From Hygrocybe punicea (Eukaryota > Basidiomycota > Agaricomycetes > Agaricales > Hygrophoraceae), in NCBI GenBank assembly GCA_963556145.1, contig OY744466.1, forward strand, positions 2,108,001-2,172,000: DNA of 64,000 bases. Reading direction: 5' to 3'. Under the pieces are notes generated by a model. It did no database searches. It was given only the letters and a program-made list of their open reading frames with translations, and was not told where the DNA came from. Shown in pieces: positions 1 to 9,332 of the stretch (position 1 is its first letter; each line of letters begins with the position of its first letter). The translations under genes were made by a program, and so were the position numbers.

Positions 1-1028
1 ATGTCCTTTTTAAGCTCGACATGGAAGCCGTTCTCGTACGCGATGTTGCGTTCTCGGGGAGAGATCCGACCCTTGTCTAGAAGAAACCCTGAGATTCGGA
101 TGAACTCGCGGTAATATTCGCCAAGTTCGGCGTGGGTACGGATACCGTAAGCGGTTTGGGTGTGCGTAAGACGGTCGAGATCCACCATAGTGTACCGGTG
201 ATCGTCTTCCGTGCCCGGGTATAGCACGAGTACGCTCCTTTTGAATGCGGCATAATCGACGCCGGTCGTGCTAGGTAAACTTGCCCAAAGCTCGTAGTCA
301 CTAAGCGACGCGTAGCGCAGACTATGCTTGATGCGTCCTGTGTCGTCGAGAGCGGCATCGGCAGCAAGTATCTCGACTTCTTCGAAGAAGCGGTTTAAAT
401 TGAGCAGGTTCCCGTCGAAGGTCGGGGCCATGGAGTGACCGCGAGCGGGCATTTGTCGTGGAGTAACATGGGGAGCGGTAACGTGGGGAGCGGTCGAGGA
501 TCCAGAGGTCGAAGTCATTGTGAGTGGGAGGAGCTGAGATGTCGATGAAGCGGTTGTCGGGTGTACGATGAGCGGGTCGGGTAACGTGGGCGATGACGGC
601 GTGGACGAAGACGAAGACGGGGACGATGACGATGACGGAGTTTTCGATGTCGAGAGCGAAGACGGAGACGATGACGATGACGGAGTTTTCGATATCGAGA
701 GCGAAGATGTGGATGGGGGTTCTAGCGAGGTCGAAGTCGGGGACGTAGGCGATGCGGGTGTCGAACTGAGATCGGATGAGTCGGGTGTAATGGTAATTAT
801 CGGTATATCGACCGATTCGAGACTGTCGGATGAAAGATATAGGGGGGTGTTTGACCCTGAGACGAGCGGGAGATTGTTATGTCGAGCGAGGTGGTCGGGT
901 ACTAGCTGGAAGAAGTCGTCGTCGATTGTCGGGTCGAAGGCGGCTAAAGAGAGTTCTTGTTGAAGAGTTCTTCGAGGAAGTTCTCGAAGACGACGGTCAG
1001 AGGGAGGGATACGGGAAGAGGAAGCTAT
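1..1028 (-). pseudogene. gag-like protein of LTR retroelement, 5' part, start codon lost
   Basis: One minus-strand frame is open from a stop at 1041-1043 to the left edge, so the gene continues outside the window. The N-terminal third is very rich in Ser/Thr/Pro (repeats of S-K-T-P followed by serines, 600-720). From about 430 downward comes a gag-like core beginning APTFDGNLLNLNRFFEEVE, the kind of capsid region carried by basidiomycete Gypsy-type elements. The expected initiation site reads CACCACCATAGCT at 1026-1028, a good Kozak context with ATA where ATG is expected; the first real ATG in frame is at 516-518, inside the gene. The LTR ends just upstream at 1065, which fits a gag position. 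I infer a decayed or non-translated copy; initiation at a near-cognate codon is not excluded. Confidence 0.6.
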
Positions 1029-1064
1029 GGTGGTGCTAGACTATCCCTCGCGGTGGGCTCCAGA

Positions 1065-1857
1065 TGTAAAGGTGAGGTCGGGGTGGCTGCGGAATAATAA
1101 TCCTAAGCCTGTGGGGTCAGCGTAGAAGTGACTAGGAATAGTCTAACAAGCTTCAGTAAGATAATAGGATATAAAAAGTAAGAAGCCGCCGAGTAAACTA
1201 CTGAATTCTATTGAGACCGATCGAAGCCGATGAAGCCGATGATGTTGGGTACGGCGGGTTGGGTGTCGGGTGATGAGAAATGTAGAGGTAAAGGCGGTAG
1301 AACGACGGGGAGGGCGTCGAGGAATCCGACGAGCAATGTGTGCGATGGAATTTACTGAGAGACTAATTCTCAGAGAGAGGAAATGGGGGAACTGGTTTCT
1401 TTTTTGAGACGGCGCTTGGGCACCGTTTTTATACTACAAAGTTCTGTACCTAGATTCAGACGAGAGTCCTCGGCCGATGAGAGGAAACAAAGGAGAATAA
1501 AAATGGGGAAGTAGGAAGAGCGTTGCGAGGCGACGATGACAGGGAAAATGGGTGGAAGATATAAAAAACCGTAAAAGATGCAAAGTACTTTACTATATCC
1601 CCATAAGGGAGACGCTAGGCGTGAATAAGGCAAGTCCGATGTCGGGATCCCAGTCCGATGAGATCTATCTTTGATATTTGAAGTTCCGCGAGTTTAGGGG
1701 ATAGACCGACCAGGTACGTGAGCGGCCGTGCTAGTCGGTATGCATCGGGTTGCGTCGGGTTACGTCGGGTTCGAGCGTAGATTGCTAGAGACGTCGGGTT
1801 CGAGCGGATTCGCTAGATATCGATGTTACGGCCTCAGAGGGTCGAGGACCCTCTACA
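1065..1857 (-). mobile_element. 5' LTR (793 bp) of the left-edge Gypsy-like retroelement
   Basis: Read on the minus strand the segment begins TGTAGAGG and ends CCTTTACA, short imperfect inverted termini of the TG...CA type. It contains TATA-like stretches (TATAAAAACGG near 1420-1430 and TTATATCC near 1165-1175). Just inside, after a 2-nt gap, the plus strand reads GGTGGGCTCCA (1052-1062), which ends in CCA like a tRNA 3' end and may be the primer-binding-site complement. The gag-like frame starts 37 bp further in. A strongly diverged relative of this LTR lies at 3231-4979 in the opposite orientation, which supports the boundaries, especially the gag-proximal end. The partner 3' LTR is outside the window. 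Confidence 0.6.
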
Positions 1858-2665
1858 ACGTCACCCACTTGAAAGTTCCAGAAGAGAAAACAGCCAAAGA
1901 AGAAATGCAAATCGGATCTGCAATGATAAGGTCAGCCTAAAGTATAACACACCAAGGGAGCAGTGACCTGAGTAGTGAGGTAACCGATCGAGACTAATGT
2001 GGCATGAGTCATACTACGTGGATTCAAGTGTTACCAGATCGCATAGCCTTCGCAACTTTATTGACAGAGCTTGGCGACGTGAAGGCATGCTTGTAGGCCT
2101 GACAAGTAATCAGTTGGGATAGTCAGAGACTCAAAACCTACTTACAGAAACCAGAATGGAACTTCTGAGAAGGCCCTTCCATGGATCGTCTACATCGTAT
2201 TCATAACAAGCATATAAGAAAATTGGCCATTGATCACCTGGTATTATCATCTCGCCACTGTGTAACTTCTCTTTGATTCTACAAGGGTGTCACCCGTGGG
2301 GTAAAGGCTACACAAAAGGTGAAATCTTGTACTCAGGATCTGACCAGTCCATCCCCGCCAGACATAGGAGTGTGCCCATGTGATCATGGTGGAAACCATG
2401 ATCCATTTTGACATTCCTTGAGAGTGGGGGGTTGAGAGACTGACCACATGGAACAATCCATTCCAGGATGGAACCTTTCAGACTTTTCGTGTCATCTGAT
2501 CTAGCAGATGATGCTCCTTTTTGTATCTACCAAAGCAATGTTGAGCACTAACACAATACAAGCCATAGACAACTTACCATCTTGGCAATTGCTATGACAT
2601 CCTCTTTGGATCCTGCCATGACTCACTCTTCAAGGCCTGGAACCATCTGAAGAAGTGTTCCAAAA
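1858..2665 (-). pseudogene. DUF6698-like gene fragment, cut by the LTR element
   Basis: Conceptual translation of the minus strand gives the conserved core of the DUF6698 family of basidiomycete repeat-associated proteins: KGASSARSDDTKSLKG near 2500, then GQSLNPPLSR, then GFHHDHMGTLLC and MDWSDPE (2330-2400), then DDPWKGLLRSSILVS (2140-2190) and, after an intron, AYKHAFTSPSSVNK (2050-2100). GT-AG introns are visible at about 2529-2577 and 2100-2144. Several stops and frame changes interrupt it, and the homology stops exactly where the LTR begins (1857/1858), so the retroelement landed inside this gene. The family's molecular function is not known to me. Confidence 0.6.
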
Positions 2666-3230
2666 ATGCAATGCTCTCGCCGTTGCCTAGAATGAGGTAC
2701 ATGATTAGATGAGGAGCATAGACATAAATTTACTGAAAATACTCTGAAGTGAATGATTCCTCTGGCTCCCCTGCCAGCTCACCCATACAGAGAAGGCTGT
2801 TTGTGACCAGTGCTTGTACATTACATAAAGCATGTACTGTCCATCTGAAATGGCAGCCATGGGAAACAAGTGGGTCAGAGAGACAACTTCCATAACTCGT
2901 GTGAGAAATAATTTGTAAATGAAGAGAATGAGCTCATATGCTTTTTCCCTGGGACCGAGGTGGAGAGCATCCTCTCATTGACGACAGCCAGCAGTTTGTG
3001 CGGGAGTATTGAGATTCTCATCTGCCATGATCAAGGAGGTAATGTACAATGAGATATGGTGAGTCAGCAAGTTGAATTTAGGATGAGAAAGACGAGCTGA
3101 TGCAGGAATCAAACTGGGAAGGCTTCATCTGCCTCACTTTGTAGCTTTTGAATGCTAGCAAATGTGTGACTCACGTTGTAGAGACTCAATGTCCCTCTGA
3201 GTCCGTATCATCGATATATCACAAATCCGG
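2666..3230. other. no recognisable gene
   Basis: AT-rich sequence with only short frames. Nothing here could be tied to a family; it may be further decayed 5' sequence of the adjacent DUF6698-like pseudogene or other repeat debris. Confidence 0.4.
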
Positions 3231-4979
3231 TGTAGAGGCTCCGTCTGGACCAAATCCTCTTCATATCCCATTTCGTCCCCGTCCATTCCCATTCATGTAT
3301 CGTTGATTCCGTCCGATTCCGGTCCTTTCCATCAATTCCGCTCCGGATTCCGCCTCTGGAATCGTTCATACTCAAGATGCGATGTCTCTAATGACCCGGG
3401 ATCAGTACGTATATAGTTACATATGATATATCTTCGTTTCCCGTTACTTAGTACATAGCACCATTCCTCCTATACTCCGCTCCACTCCTCTACCATCAGT
3501 TACAGCCTTCGCTTGTAGTACATAGTTACTACAGCACAGGATCACTCCCAGTAGTATAAAAGATGTACCCTTATACTACAACCATAATATCATATCCCAC
3601 CATATCATATTGCATCCCTTCAGTTCTATTTCTTAGTCCTTGCTTCATATCGTCTCCATATTAGTATTCGTACTCCACTCCCTTCACTTCCCCTCTGATC
3701 CGGAACCCTGGATTTGGGTTGGATTGACTAGACTACATAGACACTAAACTCCTCTGATCACTTCTTAGCTGATCACCCTTTCCATAGATTCCTATTTCGG
3801 GTCTACAACAGAACTCGCCGTCACACCGGATGAACCCGATGCCTCCAAACGACTCCCATTCCAACCCAAAGTAACCCGACGTGACCTGACGTGACATGAC
3901 GTGACATGATGTATGCCGCTTTATCACAGCCGCTTTTGGACCAAATCCGACAGCCTCATAAGCCCTGGAGTTCCAATTATAGGAGACAGATCTCATCGGA
4001 CGTGATTCCCGACTTTGGACTTACCTTATTTATGCATCCCCTCATCCTTTCGGAGATATGTAGGACATTTTAGATCTTTTCCTTGGACATTCATTTTCCC
4101 TTCCATTTTCCTGTCTATGTCGCTTTGAAACCCCCCTTTCCACATCCCCATTCCAGCTTCTCTTTGTAGTTTCCATCAGCCGAAGTAGACATGACCGAAA
4201 GTAGACTACTCACACATGTACTATAAAAATGGTCCCCGATGACCGTACAAAAAAAAGAGATACCCTTAGTCCCCGTTTTCCTACAGTCAGAATCATCTTT
4301 AATCCCTTCAAATGCTCATCCTCATAGACCCTTAGATTTTTATAGTTCACTTTGTTGTCCTTATTGTTGTTCCATTATTCGTTCATTGTTTCCAACCCAA
4401 CCCAACCCAACCCAACCTGCCATACCCAACATTGTCGGCATCGTGACCTAGTGTATTGCACGGGTTTTGCAACCCGTGTGGGTAAACGCTGAGGGTACAC
4501 GCGGATACGGGTACGGGTATTGATTGTGGTACCCGCCAGCTTTATTTTAAGCCACTGATCATCCAAAACGGTCAAGTATTGAGTGAGATATTCTCAAAAC
4601 ACTGAAATAGATTGTTTTTATCACATCTCACTCAATACTTGACCATTTTGGATGATCCAGGGCTTAAAATGACGGGTAAACCCGGCGGGTTTTGACCCGC
4701 GGGTCTGTTGGGTGCGGGTATGGGTACAGCCACGCGTACCCGCGGGTTACCTGTGCCATTAACTAGCATCATCGGGTTCATTATTATTTATCCGTTTTCA
4801 GTCCGTTCATCACCGGGTTTGTTATCATTTGTCCAGTTTTACCTGGCGGCTTTATATTTTACTTCCATTTCCACTTCATTTATTATCTCCAACACTGATT
4901 ATCCACCGTCACTTCTACACTGACACCCCTAGGTTAGGATCACTTTATCTTCCGAAGCCACCCCGAAGCCACATCTACA
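3231..4979 (+). mobile_element. diverged LTR related to the 1065-1857 LTR, opposite orientation
   Basis: From about 3850 to 4445 and again from 4767 to 4979 the plus strand aligns by eye to the minus strand of the 1065-1857 LTR. Shared tracts include GATCTCATCGGAC, a TATAAAAA box with a following CCGT...CAAAAAA block (4221-4256), the CCAACCCAACC/CATACCCAACAT block (4390-4436), and the terminal CACTTCTAC...CAGCCACCCCGA-like block ending ACATCTACA at 4979. The start TGTAGAGG at 3231 matches the LTR terminus, but 3240-3840 is poorly conserved. No retroelement coding sequence is attached, so this looks like an old solo LTR, enlarged by later insertions including the MITE at 4452-4762. No matching target duplication was seen. 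Confidence 0.5.
4452..4762. mobile_element. MITE-like foldback element inside the old LTR
   Basis: A 311-bp insert splits the LTR homology and is flanked on both sides by CTAG (4448-4451 and 4763-4766). Its ends form an imperfect inverted repeat (TGTATTGCACGGGT against TTAATGGCACAGGT). Internally there is a long hairpin: about 40 bp at 4552-4592 (AAGCCACTGATCATCC...) is almost perfectly complementary to 4626-4668. No coding capacity. The structure fits a miniature inverted-repeat element; the parent superfamily is not clear. A TA target duplication (Tc1/mariner style) would also fit, because CTAG contains TA. Confidence 0.6.
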
Positions 4980-5328
4980 ACGTGTTCATCACCTGGTCAT
5001 TCAAGTTTAGCAGAGTGTCATACTGCGTGATTGAGATCTCATGCACACATGACTGGGCATGATTTCTTCAACATTTGTTGATTCATTGTAGTGCCACCAT
5101 GGCTAATACTAGTAGTGTGTCGAAAAGATATAAAAAGTGGTCAATGATTTGAATGAGAGTGCAACTCACCCAATTTGAATGATGTCTATCAGAGTAGACT
5201 CCACTGCTATCTGCATTTGCTTGCAAATTTATATCTCCCAAGCGAAGAATTCTGAGAATGCAGTACTTCAGTACAACTGTAGTACTGACTGACTCTGCCC
5301 ATGGGAATGGTGAGTAACAGCTCTGGCA
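4980..5328. other. no recognisable gene
   Basis: Sequence between the old LTR end and the next pseudogene. It may contain upstream exons of that pseudogene, but none could be identified. Confidence 0.4.
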
Positions 5329-6127
5329 TTGTCTGGGTTATGGGATGGTTTAATGTTGTCACATCTTGGAAGGCCATCCAATAATGAAGTACATGTCAGT
5401 CCCTCTGACCTGCAAGGTCACTGCATGTCGCACCAAATACTTGGTCCTTGCTGTCTCTGTCCTATGATGGACTTCTACCAGCCTGACTTCATGGAGGTGG
5501 CCATCTACATAGCTACTGTTGGCCCTTTCTCAGGAGAATATGTTGCGAGCTGTGCTTGGGACAGGTGTGGGTACTTTGGTAAGTTATTTTGACTGCTGTG
5601 AAACAAGACTCATAGTCATTGTTCATAGTGTTCATAGAGTGCCTCTACAACAAAATAGGCATACCTATCAAAGAATATCCTCACCAATGTAAGCAGTTGA
5701 TGCAGACCAGCTCAAAGTTGAAACAACTTGAATTGATTCTTCATTCCCACCACAGGTGACACACATCTCTGAAAATGCCCCACATGTACAGAGACCATTG
5801 AAGAGGTCATATGCAATGCTGGGTATGTCTAAGAACCAGAAGTCTGCCTGTCTTCTCTAATCATATTCCAGCAGACATTCATAACAACACAGATCTTGTG
5901 CCGAAACACCGTGCGCTCGTGCGTCCAGATAACAACCTGAATGAGATTGAGTCCTACATGCTCAGGCAATTGGACTCCCAAGTGCAGCCAGGCATCATGG
6001 AGGCCGAATTTCGGGGATTGTTTGTTAAGTGTGAATGTGGATTGATCACCACGTGAAGGGTTTTCAATAAGCACGGCTGTGAGAAGGTGGTTATGGACGT
6101 TATAGATCTTACTGGTGATTCTAATTA
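5329..6127 (+). pseudogene. decayed member of a dispersed basidiomycete repeat-gene family
   Basis: The translation shows a two-part pattern I associate with a repetitive family in mushroom genomes: GPFSGEYVASCAWDRCGYF (5520-5579), an intron starting at about 5580 and ending near 5659, and later GIMEAEFRGLFVKCECGLIT (5990-6051), then RVFNKHGC and the tail VIDLTGDSN followed by TAG (6125-6127). The paired Cys and His residues (CECG...H.C) suggest a small zinc-binding fold. An in-frame TGA at 6054-6056 stands where an Arg codon would keep the frame open, consistent with CGA to TGA decay. Function of the family is unknown to me; it is often near transposons. Confidence 0.5.
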
Positions 6128-6528
6128 GAGACACCCTTACAAGAACTGGTTCATGGTATATTCGGAATCTGGAACAGTCAGTCGCTGTAATAGCAATAGT
6201 AATTGAATTAGAGAGAAGAGGTAAAAGAATTAAGGCTTACTTTGGCCCAGGATCATGATGGTTACGAGCAGTAATTTGACAGTGTCATCAGATGGGAAGA
6301 ATGATTCAGAATGTATGATAAAATGGAGAGCCACGCATCCCAGTAATAGTCAAACATCTTTGTACATGCTGAGTACAACAATTGATCATATAAGCAGTCC
6401 CTATTCCCGTGCCCTCAATCGCATTTGGGAGATACAATGGCATCAATGATGTGCTGTCTGTCAAAGACTGTTGGTTCAACAGCTGCAAGGAACACGCTGT
6501 AAGGGAAGATGGAGCTTGTTATCGCAAG
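6128..6528. other. no recognisable gene
   Basis: Short overlapping frames on both strands with no family resemblance. The sequence leads into the tandem repeat that follows. Confidence 0.4.
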
Positions 6529-6905
6529 ACTGGTGAACTGAGGGAGATGAGCAGTGGTGAGAGAATTAAGATCAATGGCGGGACTCAGACAATGGCAAGT
6601 AAGTGGGAAGCGGTGATTGTGGTGTTGATGACGTAGGAGCCCAACTGGTGAACTCAGGGAGATGAGCAGTGGTGAGAGAATTAAGCTCAATGGCTGTGAT
6701 GAATGCACCGTGATGAAAGGACAGGTGTATGGGCGACAGCATGGGAGACCGGGGAACTTGGGAAGACAAGCAGTGGTAAGTAAACTATGATCAATGGCTG
6801 CGATGAACACACTGCGAGGGACTCAGACAACAGCAAGTAAGTGGGAAGCAGTAATTGCAGTGTTGACGACGTAGGAGCCCAACTGGTGAACTCAGGGAGA
6901 TGAAC
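6529..6905. repeat. imperfect tandem repeat, unit about 115-120 bp
   Basis: Units begin ACTGGTGAACTCAGGGAGAT at 6529, 6644 and 6882, with a degenerate unit near 6750. Secondary shared blocks are GAGCAGTGGTGAGAGAATTA, GACTCAGACAA and GCAAGTAAGTGGGAAGC. Similar unit length and block order point to local duplication. No conserved frame through the units. Confidence 0.7.
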
Positions 6906-7940
6906 TTCTAGAATTTTCCTGTACTAAGTAGAATAAGTGTGCTTCAGCATTATTCATCGGGCAGGCATGTATGAGTCCATGCCCGGTGTCACATGATCTG
7001 GATTACTAGGTACGATAATCCTCTTCTACAATGAAGGTTGATTCCCCAGGCTCAAAACTTAAAGGTGGAAGGATTGTGTACAGTAGGCCAAAATACTACC
7101 TTTCCCTATGAGGTGCACTAAGACTCCGATCCTGGTTTGAAGGGTCAAAGAATTTTAATTATTTGAATTTGTCAGACAAACAATCTCAGGAAACTGCAGA
7201 CCTCTCCTGATCTAATCGAGAAGGTGAATAATGTATACAAAGTAAAGATTATACAAAATGTATCCCTGCATCGTGAAACACAGACAGCAGTCTGTGGAAT
7301 CTATCTGTGAGTTTTTGGCAGGGGTAAGAATGATTACTTCAGTAGGTCAGTGACATCCATCTTGGATGGGCAATTCTGCATATTCCCCATATCCACTAGG
7401 ATCTTTTCTACTTTGGACTTCATATGAATGTTGTCCTCTATGAACTATAATCACATGCTGAACACTTGTGGACAGGAGAAAGGAAAATGATAAAGAACAA
7501 GACCTGACTGTGCTCTGCACACCATGTTCACCAATTCTTCTCCAACATTTCAATCGCCTTTCGCCATGAAGTTGCCATGAACAGTCTTGTTCTGCTGACT
7601 GAATAGAATTCTGTTAAGCCCATCAAACTCTTCGAATTTCACAGGTGGTGGCGGGTCCAATGGGACTAAGCGAACCACCGATGATTTAACGAGAGGTGCT
7701 GGTCAGAAATTATTCTTGCTGACGTGCATGAGGTAGTCTACTTTTGCATATAACTGCACATTTGCTGAAAACCGTGACCACAGTGAGAAGGATGGGTGGG
7801 CAACAAGGTGCAAGGTGAACTCCCACTGGAAGATGAGGATGGCAACCCAGAATAACGGGTGGTGGGAAAGGAGCTGGAAGATGAGGGGTGCAAGATTTGG
7901 TAAGGCATGTTTGAGATGCAGACATCAAAATATGGCAGAG
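6906..7940. other. no recognisable gene
   Basis: AT-rich with only short frames. It may include the unrecognised 5' portion of the hAT transposase fossil that becomes readable at about 7941, or other insertions into it. Confidence 0.4.
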
Positions 7941-8989
7941 TAGCTTTCACAATGCTCAGCAAGCCTTTTCATCCAACAACGTTTTGACCCTTCATCTGGC
8001 GATCCCAGCCCTCGAAGCCTTGTATAGAGTGTGGTCTAGTCAAGCTGATCATCCAAAATATAGCCCATTTGCCCCTGCCCTCCATGCTGCCTGTAAGAAG
8101 ATTGACGAGTACTATGAGAAGACTATGGAGTCTTCTGCATACATTATGTCAATGAGTATGAATCCTTGCCATCATCCAGAATGTTACTGACCTATTTCTA
8201 GTTCTCAATCCAAGGGAGAAAATAGGATATTTCAAAAAACATTGGTCGGCGGATCTCCAGGAGGATGTGCCAAGGAAGTGGTACAGGCAACATGTTCTCT
8301 TCCAATTCAGGAGCTAATTCTTTTTAGTTTAAAGATCAATGGCTATTATTGAATGCTGGTACTCCAACAAGACCATCGAGACAATCAGGATCCAGCAAGT
8401 GCCTGCATATGCTGCTTCGAGAACTTAGTGATGACGAAGAAGACACAATGGCAGATACAGGGACCGATGTACCAGATGACCCTCAACGGCCATGGCTTCG
8501 AGATTATCGTGCCTATGTTGATGTTCTCGAGCAAGTGCTGGAAGGTTGGACTGCAATCCAGTGGTGGGGTGTAAGTGTTACAGCTGCAATATCCTGATGA
8601 GAAACTAAGTGATTTTGTAGTATAATTCACAGCACTATCATCCTGCGTGGGGCTCGCTTGCACGGGACTATCTTGCAATCATGTCATCATCCATGTCAAG
8701 TGAGCGCACATTCTCCCAGGGTGGGATCATGATATCAAAACGACACAGTTGTCTCAAGGGTGACATCGTGGAGGCCTTGCAATGTATTAAGTGTGTGATT
8801 CGACATGATTTACTCTTTCGTGATCCTGCACCATCATCAACATTAGAAGCAGAGGAAACTGGCGACAATGAGCAGGAGGATTTGGGAGTCAGAGCAGAGT
8901 CTGGACAGGAGTTGGACATGGAGGAGTGTTCTTGGGATGAGCTACTTATTGAAGATGAGGATGAGGAGGCTGTGTATTACTCTGATTAA
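7941..8989 (+). pseudogene. hAT-family transposase, C-terminal half, fossil
   Basis: Reading frames joined across three short introns (8156-8201, 8281-8327, 8571-8620) give the C-terminal half of a basidiomycete hAT transposase: LHLAIPALEALYRVW, KKIDEYYEKTMES, then an acidic linker, PQRPWLRDYRAYVDVLEQV, and the dimerisation region YLAIMSSSMSSERTFSQGG with RLKGDIVEAL-like sequence after it, ending in an acidic tail (EDEDEEAVYYSD) at 8989. In the second exon (about 8262-8280) a one-base deletion shifts the frame, and the N-terminal part with the BED finger and catalytic core was not found. The copy is inactive. The readable introns show that the parent gene was spliced. Confidence 0.8.
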
Positions 8990-9332
8990 TATCATACATG
9001 CTGCAGGTACACGATGGACTCATATAAAAGCCACGGCCTGAGCCGGGCCAGGCCAAGCCCAAGCCCTACGGCTTTGGCTGGGGCCCATGGATCGAGGAAG
9101 CCAAAGCCGTGGCTTTGAGGCCAAGCCAGGCCGGAACAGCAGTGCACAGCACCTCGACTAGTGTATCACCAGACAACGGTGGCGGTGAAATCGATTTCAT
9201 GGCAGAGCCATGAAAACTTTACCTTACGATGGGGTTAGGGTTTCGGGTAGTGGCTTGGGACAAACAAGTCCAAATGGCCGCAGCACGCTTGCTGGACGCG
9301 ATTGACGTGCTTGAGCGCTTGAGCGCTGAACG
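8990..9332. other. hAT 3' flank and RTT106 upstream region
   Basis: Contains a GC-rich stretch of AGCC/GGCT words (9027-9150) of the kind found in subterminal regions of hAT elements, then about 180 bp of upstream sequence of the RTT106-like gene. The outer hAT terminus and its target duplication were not located. Confidence 0.4.
9027..9116. repeat. GC-rich inverted repeat next to the hAT fossil
   Basis: AAAGCCACGGC at 9027-9037 is exactly complementary to GCCGTGGCTTT at 9106-9116. Between them GGCCAGGCC and GGCTTTGGC words make further small palindromes. It is probably the subterminal structure of the hAT element ending just upstream. Confidence 0.6.

Noticed and set aside
4390..4416. CCCAACCCAACCCAACC run resembling telomeric repeat
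   Set aside because: It lies in the middle of a diverged LTR at a position where the other LTR also has an ACCCAACCC word; unit is not TTAGGG.
9228..9245. GGGGTTAGGGTTTCGGG as interstitial telomere
   Set aside because: Only one exact TTAGGG unit; chance in an upstream region.
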